NCBI GenBank assembly: GCA_025330725.1
Contig: JAIWND010000025.1
Location: forward strand, 186,001-250,000
Source of the DNA: Chlamydoabsidia padenii
Taxonomy: Eukaryota; Mucoromycota; Mucoromycetes; Mucorales; Cunninghamellaceae
Length of the DNA stretch: 64,000 nucleotides
Reading direction: 5' to 3'
How positions within the stretch are numbered: the first letter of the stretch is position 1; each line of letters opens with the position of its first letter. The notes below the pieces were generated by a model. That model was not told the DNA's origin, ran no database searches, and saw nothing but the letters and a program-made list of their open reading frames with translations. Below are positions 1-11,592 of the stretch, piece after piece. Made by a program: the position numbers and the translations under genes.

Positions 1-769
1 ACTATAGCGCATATATACTAATCAGCAAACGATTGCATTCCTGGTGACCGCCATATGATTGGTCGATGGTTTCACAGTCAGATTTTATTCGGATAAAGAA
101 ATACCGGCGTCTTGGCGCAATAGTTCTGCCAGCATCCCGTTCATCATCCAAAGGACATCAACGAGATGATGACTGATGAAGATGGCTTTCTTTTAAGCAA
201 AAAATAAAATAAAAAAATAAAAATAAAAAAGAAGAGTAGATGATTACCGAGGTGATACGTAATGCTAAAGGGTTCACATGATACTACTTACAAGAAGTTT
301 GTTGACCTTTGCATAAGAAACCGAACCAGCCAGGAACAAGAGACCCATGTGAAATTTCAATCCCCGCTTAGGCTGTCTCCACCTCCTTTTGTGACAAGGC
401 GGTTTGAATACAATATACTAACAAGTAACACTCCTTTTTTTATACCTTTCTACATCATATCTTGTATGAATTTTTTTTCTCAGTTGTGATTTTGACGGAA
501 CTCTAAAAATAGCAAACGTTCCTAATATGGATGGACTTGGTTGAAAATTGAGTTTTGCATGAATCCTGGGCAATACAAAGAAGAAAAAAAAACCAAAGTT
601 CTCCTAACCATCGGTTGTCTTTTTAAAAAAGAATACAAACTGATGACTCCTCACCTCTTGCTAACATATCCTACCTATTGAGCAGAATCTATATAAAAAC
701 CCTCTTTTCAGGTCAACTTTATCATCTTTCACTCTCTTTCACAAGTTTTTTATATATATAAAAAAAACA
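1..769. other. intergenic, upstream of first gene
   Basis: No convincing coding region is seen. Short open frames lack codon structure or splice context. The 3' part is the likely promoter and leader of the gene starting at 770, with a TATAAAA at about 692 and a CT-rich stretch near 725-745. A degenerate copy of the dispersed TTTCAAATCCCGC-type motif lies near 355-367. Confidence 0.5.
692..698 (+). promoter_or_regulatory. TATA-like box
   Basis: TATAAAA lies 72-78 bases before the ATG at 770 and is followed by a pyrimidine-rich leader. It is a plausible core promoter element for the small membrane protein gene. Inference from position and sequence only. Confidence 0.45.
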
Positions 770-1481
770 ATGTCTCATCAACGCGCTTCCACTTTCAGTG
801 ATTATGATCCTTATTATGGGGGAGGTGGTTATTATGGTCATGGTGGACAAATAAATGATCTTTCCATGTTCGTAATGGATCATCATGTCAGAATGTACTG
901 GATTGCCTTTTTTGTCTTGGTAGCCTATTGGGGCTTTCTATGGTTTCTTCGTCATGTCTTTGGCGATGGTCATCAGAATGCAAGGAACGCTGTACCTACT
1001 GAAGAAGAAGCACCTGCACCACCGCAAGCAACTAATGGAGGGTATCGTCGATGGATTCAGAAACCCGGAACAAGTGGAGCTCATGTAATTAAAAAAAAAA
1101 AAAAAAAAAAGAGAGAGGGAAAGGAATGGGGTGTTAATGATAGTTCCACCAAACAGAATAGATTGACCAGGGCATCACAAGTACTGGGTGATCTCACACT
1201 GATGCTATTGTCTGTGTTAGTACTGAATACAATCGGACAAGGTGGTACTAGGATCATCATGATTTTAACTTGGGTGTAAGTATTCATCAACAGAGGCTTC
1301 CATCATTTTGTCTCATCACCTTTTACTTAGATTCTTTGGGTTTGCTGTCTTTTGGTCGATCTTTGAAGCTTCTAAAGAAAGTCATATTGCTCGTTTCATA
1401 TTCGGAATGCTCTTTTATGGCATTATTTTGGCGATCGGAATCATCTCATTCCAGCATGGCTTCCACAGCTATGGCTATTAA
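770..1481 (+). CDS. small four-helix membrane protein, unknown function
   Basis: I do not recognise the family. The three-exon model is 770-1084, 1157-1275 and 1331-1481, giving 194 residues with the frame closing exactly at TAA. Intron 1 starts GTAATT and contains a run of about 18 A; its length is a multiple of three, so unspliced RNA would stay open and encode a false poly-lysine. The protein starts with a Gly/Tyr-rich segment, then has a strongly hydrophobic helix rich in Trp/Phe (about residues 43-66), a polar Pro/Ala-rich linker, and three more hydrophobic segments in exons 2 and 3. It is probably an integral membrane protein of the secretory or mitochondrial system. The start is supported by the TATA-like box and by being the first ATG. 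Confidence 0.65.
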
Positions 1482-2871
1482 CTTTTCTTTTTGTTCCTGA
1501 ACGGCGGGATTTGAAATATTTAAAGCAGACCGATGTCTGATTCTAGTTGATTTGTACTTACAAAATATCCCCTTCAATCATTCTTTATACTTTTAATTAA
1601 CTATATACTATATCTATATCTATATCTACCTCTTTAATATATATTATCAAGCTTCACTCCATACTCGTCCCTGTCATTGGTCCCATTGTATGATTTTCTT
1701 CTGAAACCCTAAATTAAAATGCCGCGCCAATGGAAAGTGTGGGGAATGACAGTAATTCACTGATGATCTACTCTTACAAAGAAAGGGAGGGAAGAGGGGA
1801 AATAAGAATAAGAAAAAAATGTCTAGCTATCATTGATGTATTCTGATGAAATGTCATTGGTTTGTCATTTTGCATGAATGGTGAGATGTCGAAAGATCTA
1901 GACTCACATCAGATAATCAAATTAACTAACATCCATCGTATCGGAGCAAAGGATAAAACATTGTCCCCCGAATAACCCGGAGTGGCTGTCTGGTCTACTG
2001 TGTTTAAATTATCATGCACAATCAAATGGCACTAAAAAAAAAAAACGACGGGGTGAGAGTGGTTTACAAAGAAACTTTTTGCTGCCATTGTCATCATTTT
2101 TAGTTGTCGTCTTTTGTTTGTAGCTCAAGCACTCGATGATGTTTTTCATTTTTTGGTAAAAAGTCATCGACTAGTAAAAAAAAACCCCCCAGCTGGGATT
2201 GGTGATCAGACATGTTCCTCTTTACTGTCTTTCTATTGGTACCCATGACTTTTTCACATCCCGATGGTACTCTTACCGAGAGAGAACAATATGTGAACGG
2301 ATTAGGCAACTATCGATATGAGCTATTAAACTAAATAAAGTGACACAAATTGCCATTGAGCAAACCATCGACCGATGCTTGTTCTTTTGATCATGTTCAT
2401 CGCTTTGCAAAGTCATTCATACTTTAGAAGGATTCGTTCATGACAATGATAATCAACACCAGAGTCATTGTCGTTTCTACTATATACAAAACTACTTTTT
2501 CTTGTACCTGATGGATTAAAAGGGTGTCCACTATGTATGAACAATAATCCCTTTTATAGAGAATTTGTGCCACCTTTTTTCTGAAGCAGCTGGCTATTTT
2601 CATATTCCGCCTTACTTGCCTTTCGCGCTTTTACACCGAAAAAATATTTTTTTACAACCCCGTTTTTGAAAAATCTAATTTCTTTCCCTTTCTTCTTCTT
2701 CTTCTTCTTCTTCTTCTTGCCTTTCTTTGTAAACCCTATCTCACTTCGACATTACTCCATATCTCTGTTACACATTCAACACTAACGTAACATTACACAC
2801 CGTAACCTCGACTCGAAACACCATTTACCCCACGACCATTCCTGCCACACCTTAAAACGAACCTCGTCGTA
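1482..2871. other. intergenic region
   Basis: No supported gene. An exact GCGGGATTTGAAA lies at 1504-1516, just after the first gene. TATC-rich and TA-rich simple sequence lies at about 1600-1640. A (TTC)n tract occurs in the presumed promoter of the MHYT gene. Open frames on either strand are short and without splice context. Confidence 0.5.
2691..2718 (+). repeat. (TTC)n microsatellite in promoter region
   Basis: About nine TTC units lie inside a longer pyrimidine-rich stretch some 155 bases before the MHYT gene ATG. Pyrimidine-rich tracts precede many starts in this window, so this may be part of the core promoter rather than a neutral microsatellite. Confidence 0.7.
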
Positions 2872-5800
2872 ATGGAAGTCGAAGCCATTCAGCAATTCAA
2901 TGGGGGAATTATCTTTGTTAGCTTTGTTATCTCTACAATCGGCTCAATGACAACACTGGAATTGCTCAGAAGGCGAACTCATATTCGTGGAAGAAAAAAC
3001 TGGTAATGTACCTGAAATGAACCCACCTTCTCTCCTCACTAGACGATAATGGGTATGTATACTCATTTCTTGTTTTCATTTTTATTTTTATACAACTAGG
3101 TATCTCTTATTATCGGCAGCACTTGCAATGGGTAGTGTTGGTATATGGTCCATGCACTTTATAGGAAACAATAGCTTGACTCTTTTATTCCCCGACCATA
3201 CTCAAGCTTACCAATTGGCTTATAGCGGCGGTTATACTTTTGCCAGTTTGGTCGTTTCCGTTGCTTGTATGTTTATCTCATTCTCTTTTGTTGGTGTGAC
3301 TGAACATGTCCAAGTCTATCGCATCTTCCTCAGTGGTATTCTTGCTGGGGTAAGTGAGTCATTCGTAAAACAAATCAAAACAGTAAATTCCTTTTTATGA
3401 ACTAACATCCTTCTCTCTTTTATAGTTGGGTATTGTTCTTATGCATTATCTTGGTAAGTATATTATTAACCTTCAACTCTTGTAAACTCAGTCTAATCTC
3501 TCTTTCTCATTTTTTGAATAGGTCAATTTGCCATCGAGTACTTCCATGTGATCTATAAAGCTCCCTATGTGGTAGGTGCTGCCATTATTGCTTGTACTGC
3601 TGTCATTGCTGCTCTTTGGATCTTCTTCAAATTACGTGAACAATGGATGAATCAATGGTATAAACGACTTGGATGTGCTCTGATTATGGCCCTGGCTGTT
3701 TGTGGTAAATTGGATGAAAAAAAAAAATAATGAAAAAAAGCAACTCTTTATCTAACTTGTTCTATCCAAAATGAAATCATAGGTATGCATTATACAGCTA
3801 TGGTGGGAACTACTTACCGTGACAATGGAGATGGTGCTCCTCCTCCAAATCCTTTATTGCCAACACCTGTCTTGATTGGCGTGATCTGCGCAGTGGTTGT
3901 GATCGCCTGTCTCTCTTTGTTTTACATTGGTGTCAAATGTAGTATGGAACGCATTGCCGAAATATCTGACAAGAAGAAGAAGCGACTGGTGGTTGATTTG
4001 GTACTTTTTGATGGAAGTGGTCGCATCTTGGTTGACATTGATGGACATGTACCTACCGAAGAAGTCTTGTCGAATTTGGAATTCAAGGTATGTATTGAAT
4101 AAAAAATAAATGAGGTTTAGGATTCTCTTTACTGACTCGTAACTGTTGTTATTAAATAGACCAACCGACAAGAATTCTCGCCCAATCATCCTCTTTTTAT
4201 CCGGTTGTTCCAAGTTGTCTCCCAATGGTCTACTACCCCTACTTTGGAAGACTATGACCGTTATTCTCACTCGGACGAATTCAACATTGCAGAACGACGC
4301 TTTCACGAAGCAACTTCATGTCTGATGGAATCCCTACAATTGGAAAATGCGTCTGAACTTGGTCTCCTTTACGAATCGGTCATTAAAACTCACACTATCA
4401 TCCAGCCAAGTCTCTTTCAACAAAAGAGCATGGCGGTGAAACAACGACTCAGGGGCATGCGACATGGTTTAAACACACCTCGACTTGCTGACAATGCGAC
4501 CGAATACGGGGATGCATACTCTCTCTCGGAAACAGACCTTGCTACTCCCACCACAATCACCAACACAACGTGGCATGTCGACCCAAAGAACAATACCTCA
4601 ACAAGCTCATTTGATCAAGCAAGTAGCATTGAAGCTATTGGCCGGAAAAAACATTCATCATCGACTATGCACCTGGATTTCGAACAGCAACTCTCATCAA
4701 CACCATCCAACAATCCATACCACTCGTCTGGGCTCGAAGGTGATGAAGAACGACACATTGTGCTGGTGCGGCAACTCACATCCGACAAGGACATACATCG
4801 GTTCATGACACACGGCTATAGATTTGCGAATACCACCTTTATTGCAAAAGTCATGGCGGCAAAACTACAAGTTCCTAACGATTACCTACTGAAGCACTTT
4901 CGGGATATGCATTTATTGGCCCAAAGTTCTCTTCGGTTGTCTGGCTCGACGTCTCCGCGCGTAATGGTTGGTCTTTTGGGTCTTGTAGATGAAGGTCAAA
5001 CATATGACGATGTGCAAATGGTGGTAGACAAACATAGTCGCTATGGATTTCCTATGGTGGAGTTGGTTTATCAAGATACTGGCGAAACAGTCCGACATTT
5101 ATTACCTGAAGAAAAACATCTTGTGGCCTATACACTCCAGGACCACTCTTTACAGCACATGGCTGATATTGACAAGTATGTGGATATTCAATCTCGTACC
5201 AGTACGGCAACAGGACGTACTTCAACCAACACTATACGAACCACCGATGCCACTCTCTCCTTCTCTTCCTCTATTGGGGCTCTCAGTGCATCCACAACAG
5301 TCAAGACAAATACATCGGCCAACTTTTCAGCATCAAATCTAGATGAAGAACTCGCGATCAGGCAACAGTATTACCAACATAACGTCATCACCTCTCCCAT
5401 GTCACCCATATCACCATCATCTACTCTTATCAATCCAACCAACACAGCCACTATCACACACCGATTTGCCAAAGCCATGGAATCAGCCAGCCAAAGACTG
5501 ATCAAGACGATTGGTAAAAACGGGACACACTTGGGATTATCTGGTGCCACCTTACAAGCTGAAGTATTGGATCTTCCTGCCTTTGCTCTCACCACTGGTC
5601 CATGTACTTTGATCTTGTACCGAACGTGTCTTCGCACCATTGGCACTTTGGCAGCGATCCAGCAACACACCGTCACTGAGCCGATCGGATGTATCCCTTT
5701 GCAACTTGCACCGCCTTTGGCTTTTGCGATCACTCAACGTGCTGCTGACCACTACCAAACCGACATGACCAACAACAAACCTAGTTGGGGAACGGAACTG

Positions 5801-6202
5801 GAACAACAAATGCTTTACGGTACCTTTGCCCACCAAAACGCGTCTTTACAACCATATCAACAAATACCACAAGATCAACAAACGATCAAGCATAACCGTG
5901 GACACAGTGACAGTATCAATATGGGGAAATGGAAACGCAGTAGCACTATTGCCGATCTCAGCCTGTCTACACCCGACATGATGACCTCTTTACCCCCGCC
6001 ACCTCGAGCCAAACGAAGCCGGCGACCTTTTTCTTTAGACGCCTCGGGTACTAAACAACCGCCTTTTATCGCCGCTCTCACCGCCACAAAACTACAGTCT
6101 ATGAACGAAACAGAGCCGAATTTGATCATCTTGTCTCCGAAAGACCGATTCTTCTGGTTGGATCAAATCATTATCGAATGTTTGCACTCTGCTGTGACTT
6201 GA
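2872..6202 (+). CDS. MHYT-domain integral membrane sensor protein
   Basis: Six exons (2872-3002, 3100-3349, 3426-3453, 3522-3704, 3783-4087, 4160-6202) encode 979 residues. The N-terminal quarter is a seven-helix membrane region with three MHYT-type motifs: MHFIG near residue 62, MHYLG near 133 and MHYTA near 199. The MHYT domain is a predicted sensor of oxygen, CO or NO that may bind copper; in bacteria it is usually fused to GGDEF/EAL or kinase domains. Here the soluble C-terminal portion of about 650 residues shows no GGDEF, EAL or kinase motif. It is Ser/Thr-rich, with two more conserved-looking stretches (about residues 300-460 and 560-640), and ends in LDQIIIECLHSAVT. I infer a lineage-typical fungal signalling protein of unknown output. 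All splice sites are GT-AG. Confidence 0.85.
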
Positions 6203-6943
6203 AGGGTGGACATGTATGTATAATTTAGATTTAGATGTAGATAGATTTAGTAGTTATATTTAATGCTTGTGTTTGTGTATACTTCATTTTTAACTTGCAT
6301 TGATTAGTCCGCTCTTGAAGCGGGTCTTGTAGTCATATTGTATTTTTTTTTTTTTTTTATCATTTGTAATTTATCAAATCTTTTCAATAAATAACATTGT
6401 TTAACCTATTCTTTGTCATTATTTATTTGATTTTGGTATCATGATTATCATACGCATGGTGACCTGACAAGGGTGTAAACGCTTGGCTTCCTCGGTAGAG
6501 TTGGTGGGTAATGGGCCGTTCCGAATCTGATTAGGAACACCCTTGGCTTGAATGATACCAGAGATAGGACCCTTGACTTCTTGAGCAAAGTTGTCTGGGA
6601 GTGGTAATTAGAATAGCCACAATCATTTTAACCAATAGCATTGTTCGACAATAGAGTGAGTAGTTGTCTTTTCAGATCGACAAGGCGGGATCTGAATTTT
6701 GTGGAGCCGGGATTTCAAAAACCTGCAAGTGCATGAATTATAAAAAGACAAGTACCACTTTGTGTTGTTGTGTGACAGTAAGCATACATACAAGACATGA
6801 TACACTGTGTGATTAATTTTCTATTCTTTATTGATTGAGCAATCATGGATGACGGCTCGATAAAAACATATACACATCATACAAGACTATTAAGTAACAA
6901 ACTAATAAAACAAAAAAAAGATATATAGTATAAAATAAAATCA
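6203..6943. other. intergenic region between convergent genes
   Basis: This holds the 3' ends of the MHYT gene and the chitin synthase gene. AATAAA-type signals occur near 6386. Two variants of the dispersed motif occur near 6683-6720 (GCGGGATCTGAA and CGGGATTTCAAA). The only coding-like piece is the minus-strand fragment listed separately. Confidence 0.5.
6432..6597 (-). pseudogene. isolated exon-like fragment, unknown protein
   Basis: On the minus strand a good acceptor (pyrimidine-rich, ending CCCAG) opens a frame of about 54 codons, including VKGPISGIIQAKGVPNQIRN, that ends at a stop near 6432. No matching upstream exon or start is visible up to 6950. I read it as the orphan last exon of a decayed gene. 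The family is not recognised. It could also be chance. Confidence 0.3.
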
Positions 6944-9900
6944 CTAAGTACTAGTAAACACCTTCAATATCAAGAAGATAACCGCATTGATAAACTTGAA
7001 AGCAGCTAATCCAGCATTTGTCCATAGAATAACCAGCATGTAGGTGTTACCAGCAGAAGGGATATAAAGTGTTTGATAAGGAGTAGATGTCACCAAAGCA
7101 ACAAGGAATGCATTACAGGCGAGCCAAACAAGGACAAGGTGAGTTCTAAATGATCGATAGCCGTCTTCTTGATTTAATTTTGGTTTCGACTAATCAGTAG
7201 TAAAAATAAAAAAAATAACAGAGAGAGAGAGAAAGAGAGGTGAGTATGTTGTAACAATTAAGGGTGGCATTACTTACTTCAGGAGGTGGTAACTTTCTTT
7301 CTAGTTCCATTAAAGCAGCACCATATTGATTTTCGATATCTTGAGGATCTGTTGGTAATTCTACTTCTACTTCACCTTCATCCTTGGATACTTTGTTCAC
7401 AACACCAAGATCAGTGGCGACACCACTATCACCTTTGGTTCCCCAACTATTATTATTAATAATAAAAAAACAAAGAGTTATTATTTATTGATGATTGTAT
7501 GACTCTTTTTTACCTGACATCATGAGTGTTGCAGAAAGCATAGATATTAAGTATGTTAACATAGCCAGGTAGCAGTAAAAGGTACTGAGGTAGACTTGTA
7601 AAAATATGCCATGGTTGGAGATACAATAGACTAGAGAGAAAGTAGAGTCCATAGGTAGCCATGATGGAGATCACCATGTTCCGTAAATTTTCATTTTCCA
7701 AAAACTTTGCCACGTTATGACCTGTATCGTTATTCCAATCTATTGTCGTCCATGCTACCGAAATTCCTTTATAGACAAGCCAAGAGGATGCAAAGATCAT
7801 ATAAGCCATAATCACCGAGAATCCAACTAGACACCCCATAAACAGCCATTGTGCACTATATCAGAGAGAAAAGATGAGTTAGTTTGTTATATTCTACATT
7901 TTATGACTTACCCCTGAGGACGATTCCCCATCGAGCAAATGAAAATGACCACGACAAGAAACATGTAGAGGAATTTGCAAATGTCGAATATCCGTCCACC
8001 CCATCCATTTCCAAAAGGATCAGTGGTAGGATCCGCCAAACTTTTGGTAATAAAGTAAAAAGTGATATAGAGATTTGCCTAAATAAACAGATCAAGTCAG
8101 AACATCATGTTATTTTCAAATCCAAACTTACCAAAGCCAACCAACTAAAGAGAAGATTGATCACATTGTATACAGCTTCAATAGATAGTAATACCATTCT
8201 AGTAGCAGAGTGACGACTTCTCCAGAGGGAGGAAAAATGCCAGAGTCCATAAACACCAGCAAAGAAGCTTCCATTCAACCACCGACGTCGTTGAGAGATG
8301 AATTCGGCCAGTTGGTCGGGCACATCCGTCGTAGCCGAGGCAGATTTGCAATAGTGTAAAAGCCAGCGTTCGTCCTTTTTGGCCACCAATTCAAAACATA
8401 GTATACGGTCTTCGGCTAGATACATATTGGCTTCAAATAATCCACTTCCTCCTTGTTGTCCATGATGACTGTGTAAGGTTTCCCCTTTAAAGTACTTTTC
8501 TAGTGGCCCATTGCCATTGACATCGTTTTGGATCGCACAGTATCGATAGGCAGAGAAGGCACCTGGTAAGACAGCAATATATCCAAGTACTGATTCCATA
8601 GGTTTATCAAGAATATTCGACATCTATAAAGAAAGAGTTGATGAGTGGAGTAGTGGAGGATGGATGGTTTGTCAATATACTTGCCTTGTATTCAAAGTTT
8701 TGGGCCGCCACAAGAGGATTGAGGAGATTGCGGAAACCTTGACCCAACATGGCACGGATTTCACCACAGGCACCACCTATTTGAGGATCGCGGTCAAAGG
8801 CATGCCATAGTTGATAAATACTGCCAGGTCCAGGTTGAGTACCAACGTCCAGTAAGATACACACTTTAGGTTGAAGAGCATGGCTAAAGGCATTAAAAAA
8901 CCACCGATGAGAGTTGATCTTTTTGGCATTCTTTTCCTTGAGACAAAAGATGATTTGAGCAGGTACAATACCCTAGTTGGAGGACGAGGGAAAAGAAGAA
9001 GAAAAAAGTTAAAGGTGTGGGATTTTTTTTTTCTTTTTGGTTTTTACCTTGCTGGCACTGCGACGTTTCAATTTTTCGTCAAATGAGATTTGAGTGGTAT
9101 ACTATTTGAGAGTAGTGATGAGTTGACATGGCAATTCTCTATCAGATCAAACTTACTTCATATATATGAGCAGTAACAGGTTTGCCATCGACAATATTCT
9201 TTGCCAAGCCTTCTTGATAGACACCCATGGCAGCCAAAATAGACAGGACTCGCGGTTGGATAATCTTTCTACCATCGGCCACAATCGAGATGACCACCTT
9301 TTTCCAACCTTCAGGACCCCAGACCTTGGAATGATCCATAGCACATAGTTCCTTTATATTCAGCATTACTCCATGCATAGTTCTAGCAAACAAGTATTCG
9401 TCTTCCTATCATGCAAGCAAAATTAAATCAACATTTCAAATCCCGCTTGATTTCATTGTTTCAAACTTACGTTATACATTGTGATAACAATATGAATTTC
9501 AGTATCCCTTGGTATGTTTAATTGTTGACGTAGTTTAAATCCAGAAGATTCAAAATCATTAGGATCACAAGTAGCCGCCGTATATCGTAGTTTTTTGAAT
9601 TCATGATCATCCTTGCGCGGGACTTGGCTGAGGAGAGTCATAGGTACTGCATTTTCTAGGACCAAGTTCCCACCCGTCAATTGCATTCTTTTGGTAGCAT
9701 ATCGTCTTGTTGTGCGTAAAGGTGCTCGACCATAATGTTTAGTGGATAGATCACCATCATCATTAGATGTGGGATACACTTGTTTCTCGTTGTCGTTGTC
9801 ATCCATTGTATTGTGCATACTATATAAGGTAGCATCGGAGTTTCGTATGGATCGGTAGCCTTGTGGTGGTGGGTGTGGTAATGGATGATGCATAAAGGAG

Positions 9901-10289
9901 GATGGTTGTTGTTGTTGAGTGGGCGGGGGTGGAGAGGTGAAGGAAGGTCGATCTATTCCCGTTGCTGATGAATATGTATGGTACGGTGGCTGTTGATGAT
10001 GAGCCATCATGCCTACTGGCGGGGGTGACATTGGGAGAGGTCTAGGCTGCCATACAGTAGAATGATGATAATGATGTTGCTTTGAGGAATCATTCCCTGA
10101 TGATGATGATGATGACGGTACTGGATGGGATAATGGTCGTTGTTCTTGTTGACAGGACGATGATTGATTTGTTGTGGGAGGCTCCAAAGACGATGCTCTT
10201 GGCTTTTCATCACCACCAAAAATCAGTGCTGAAATCCAAGAGGTAACCAAACTATCAGATTCTGGAGTTTGCTTTTTATCAGACGACAT
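6944..10289 (-). CDS. chitin synthase (division 1, class I-III type)
   Basis: Integral membrane glycosyltransferase that polymerises UDP-GlcNAc into chitin at the plasma membrane. Nine exons (10289-9471, 9405-9157, 9101-9048, 8972-8685, 8623-8132, 8078-7912, 7855-7514, 7446-7278, 7189-6944) give 941 residues. The first 170 or so residues are a disordered Pro/Gln/His-rich tail. The catalytic core has GTQPGPG in exon 4, EDR at about 541-543 and the QRRRW signature at 581-585 followed by LNGS; multiple membrane helices follow to the end. Intron 4 uses a GC donor (AAG/GCAAGT at 8684), and intron 1 carries an exact TTTCAAATCCCGC (9434-9446). The start is MSSDKK; an in-frame ATG five codons upstream is possible. 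The exact class needs a tree. Confidence 0.95.
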
Positions 10290-11592
10290 GAATAGAACAA
10301 TCAAGAAGAAAGAAGAAAGAAGAGGATCATAATAAAACTGGAAACATTTATGTACGCATGGAGCGGTATTTGAAAATTAACAACCAAAATAAGAAAAGAG
10401 TAAAAACATCAATCCAAAAACACAACACCGCCTTTTTTTTTCTTTTCTTTCTCTCTCCCTCCCTCAATTATAACCAATGGCGACTCTCCTTCCTCTTTGA
10501 ATCTAATTATTACTTACACTGATCTACAGGAAAATATGGCTTCACCCAAAACAAGGCAAGTCGATAACAATAAACCTCCTGGCTACATACTTACATTCTT
10601 CTCCTAATTCAAGCTTCATTTGAGTGAACAACACAGCGAATGCTTTGATTCTAGGAACCAACGAATTATTACGCCTCTGTAAAAAACAAATGACACTTGA
10701 AAGATGGACAATACAAAGGTAAGAGAAAAGAACATTCTTAAAAGTTACATAACGCACGTGAAAAACGAATCTCATCTTTATTCATTCATCGTATTGGTGG
10801 GGTGGGGGGTAATGTCAACTCCTGATAACGGCCATAATACCCCATTTTATCCGGTAGGTAAGGAGAAGGGACATGATATGATACGGTAATACATTATGCA
10901 ATTGATTAATGCTGAGCTTCTTGTTAATCTAGACTCAATACAATTGTGTAGGCTCTTTCTTTGGTATCAAGGTAATATATGCTATTATATTTATACATGA
11001 AATGGATGCATGTCATAGGTTCTCTCTGGGTTTTATCAATATCACCACTAATCACCATGTATCCGACAAGACATCTGTCACGACAAGTGTTGGGGCAAAA
11101 AAAAAAAAAAAAAAAAAAAAAGGAACAAGCTTTGACAACAACTTGGAGCCATGACATTCTTCTCTTACCAAGATCTCTTTACCGAGACTGTGGAACAACT
11201 TGGCACTAAAAAATGGTAACTCTTTTGAATTTAGTGTATAGTGTGATTGTAGTATTTTGGGTTATAGTATGATGTTATCATGCTTACCAATCTAGTCTAA
11301 TTATATGATAATAAAGAAATACATTTATCACATTTTATTCGTACCATAAAATTGGGGGGTTGGGTAGATATGAAATGCTTTGCTTGGCCAGAGGGGTTTC
11401 ACTCTAAAGGGGAGGGGGTCCAAATGGCGGGATTTGAAAAAAGATATAAATCTAAAACAAGGTGGATTTTTCTACATGACGCCTCTTTCTCTCCTTCTCT
11501 ACACTTTTTTAATATATATATATATTTGTTTTTGTTACTTGTACTCACATATTTAAATCTACTACATATTATATGCCTTATACCTTGATAAC
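10290..11592. other. divergent intergenic region
   Basis: Promoter region shared by the chitin synthase (-) and the hydrolase (+). A TC-rich tract lies at about 10432-10465, upstream of the chitin synthase start. A run of about 25 A lies at 11097-11121. An exact GCGGGATTTGAAA is at 11427-11439, about 155 bases before the hydrolase ATG. No supported coding sequence. Confidence 0.5.

Noticed and set aside
1081..1290. Minus-strand frame opposite the first gene
   Set aside because: Ends in a phenylalanine run from the intronic A tract and overlaps a well-supported gene; no codon structure.
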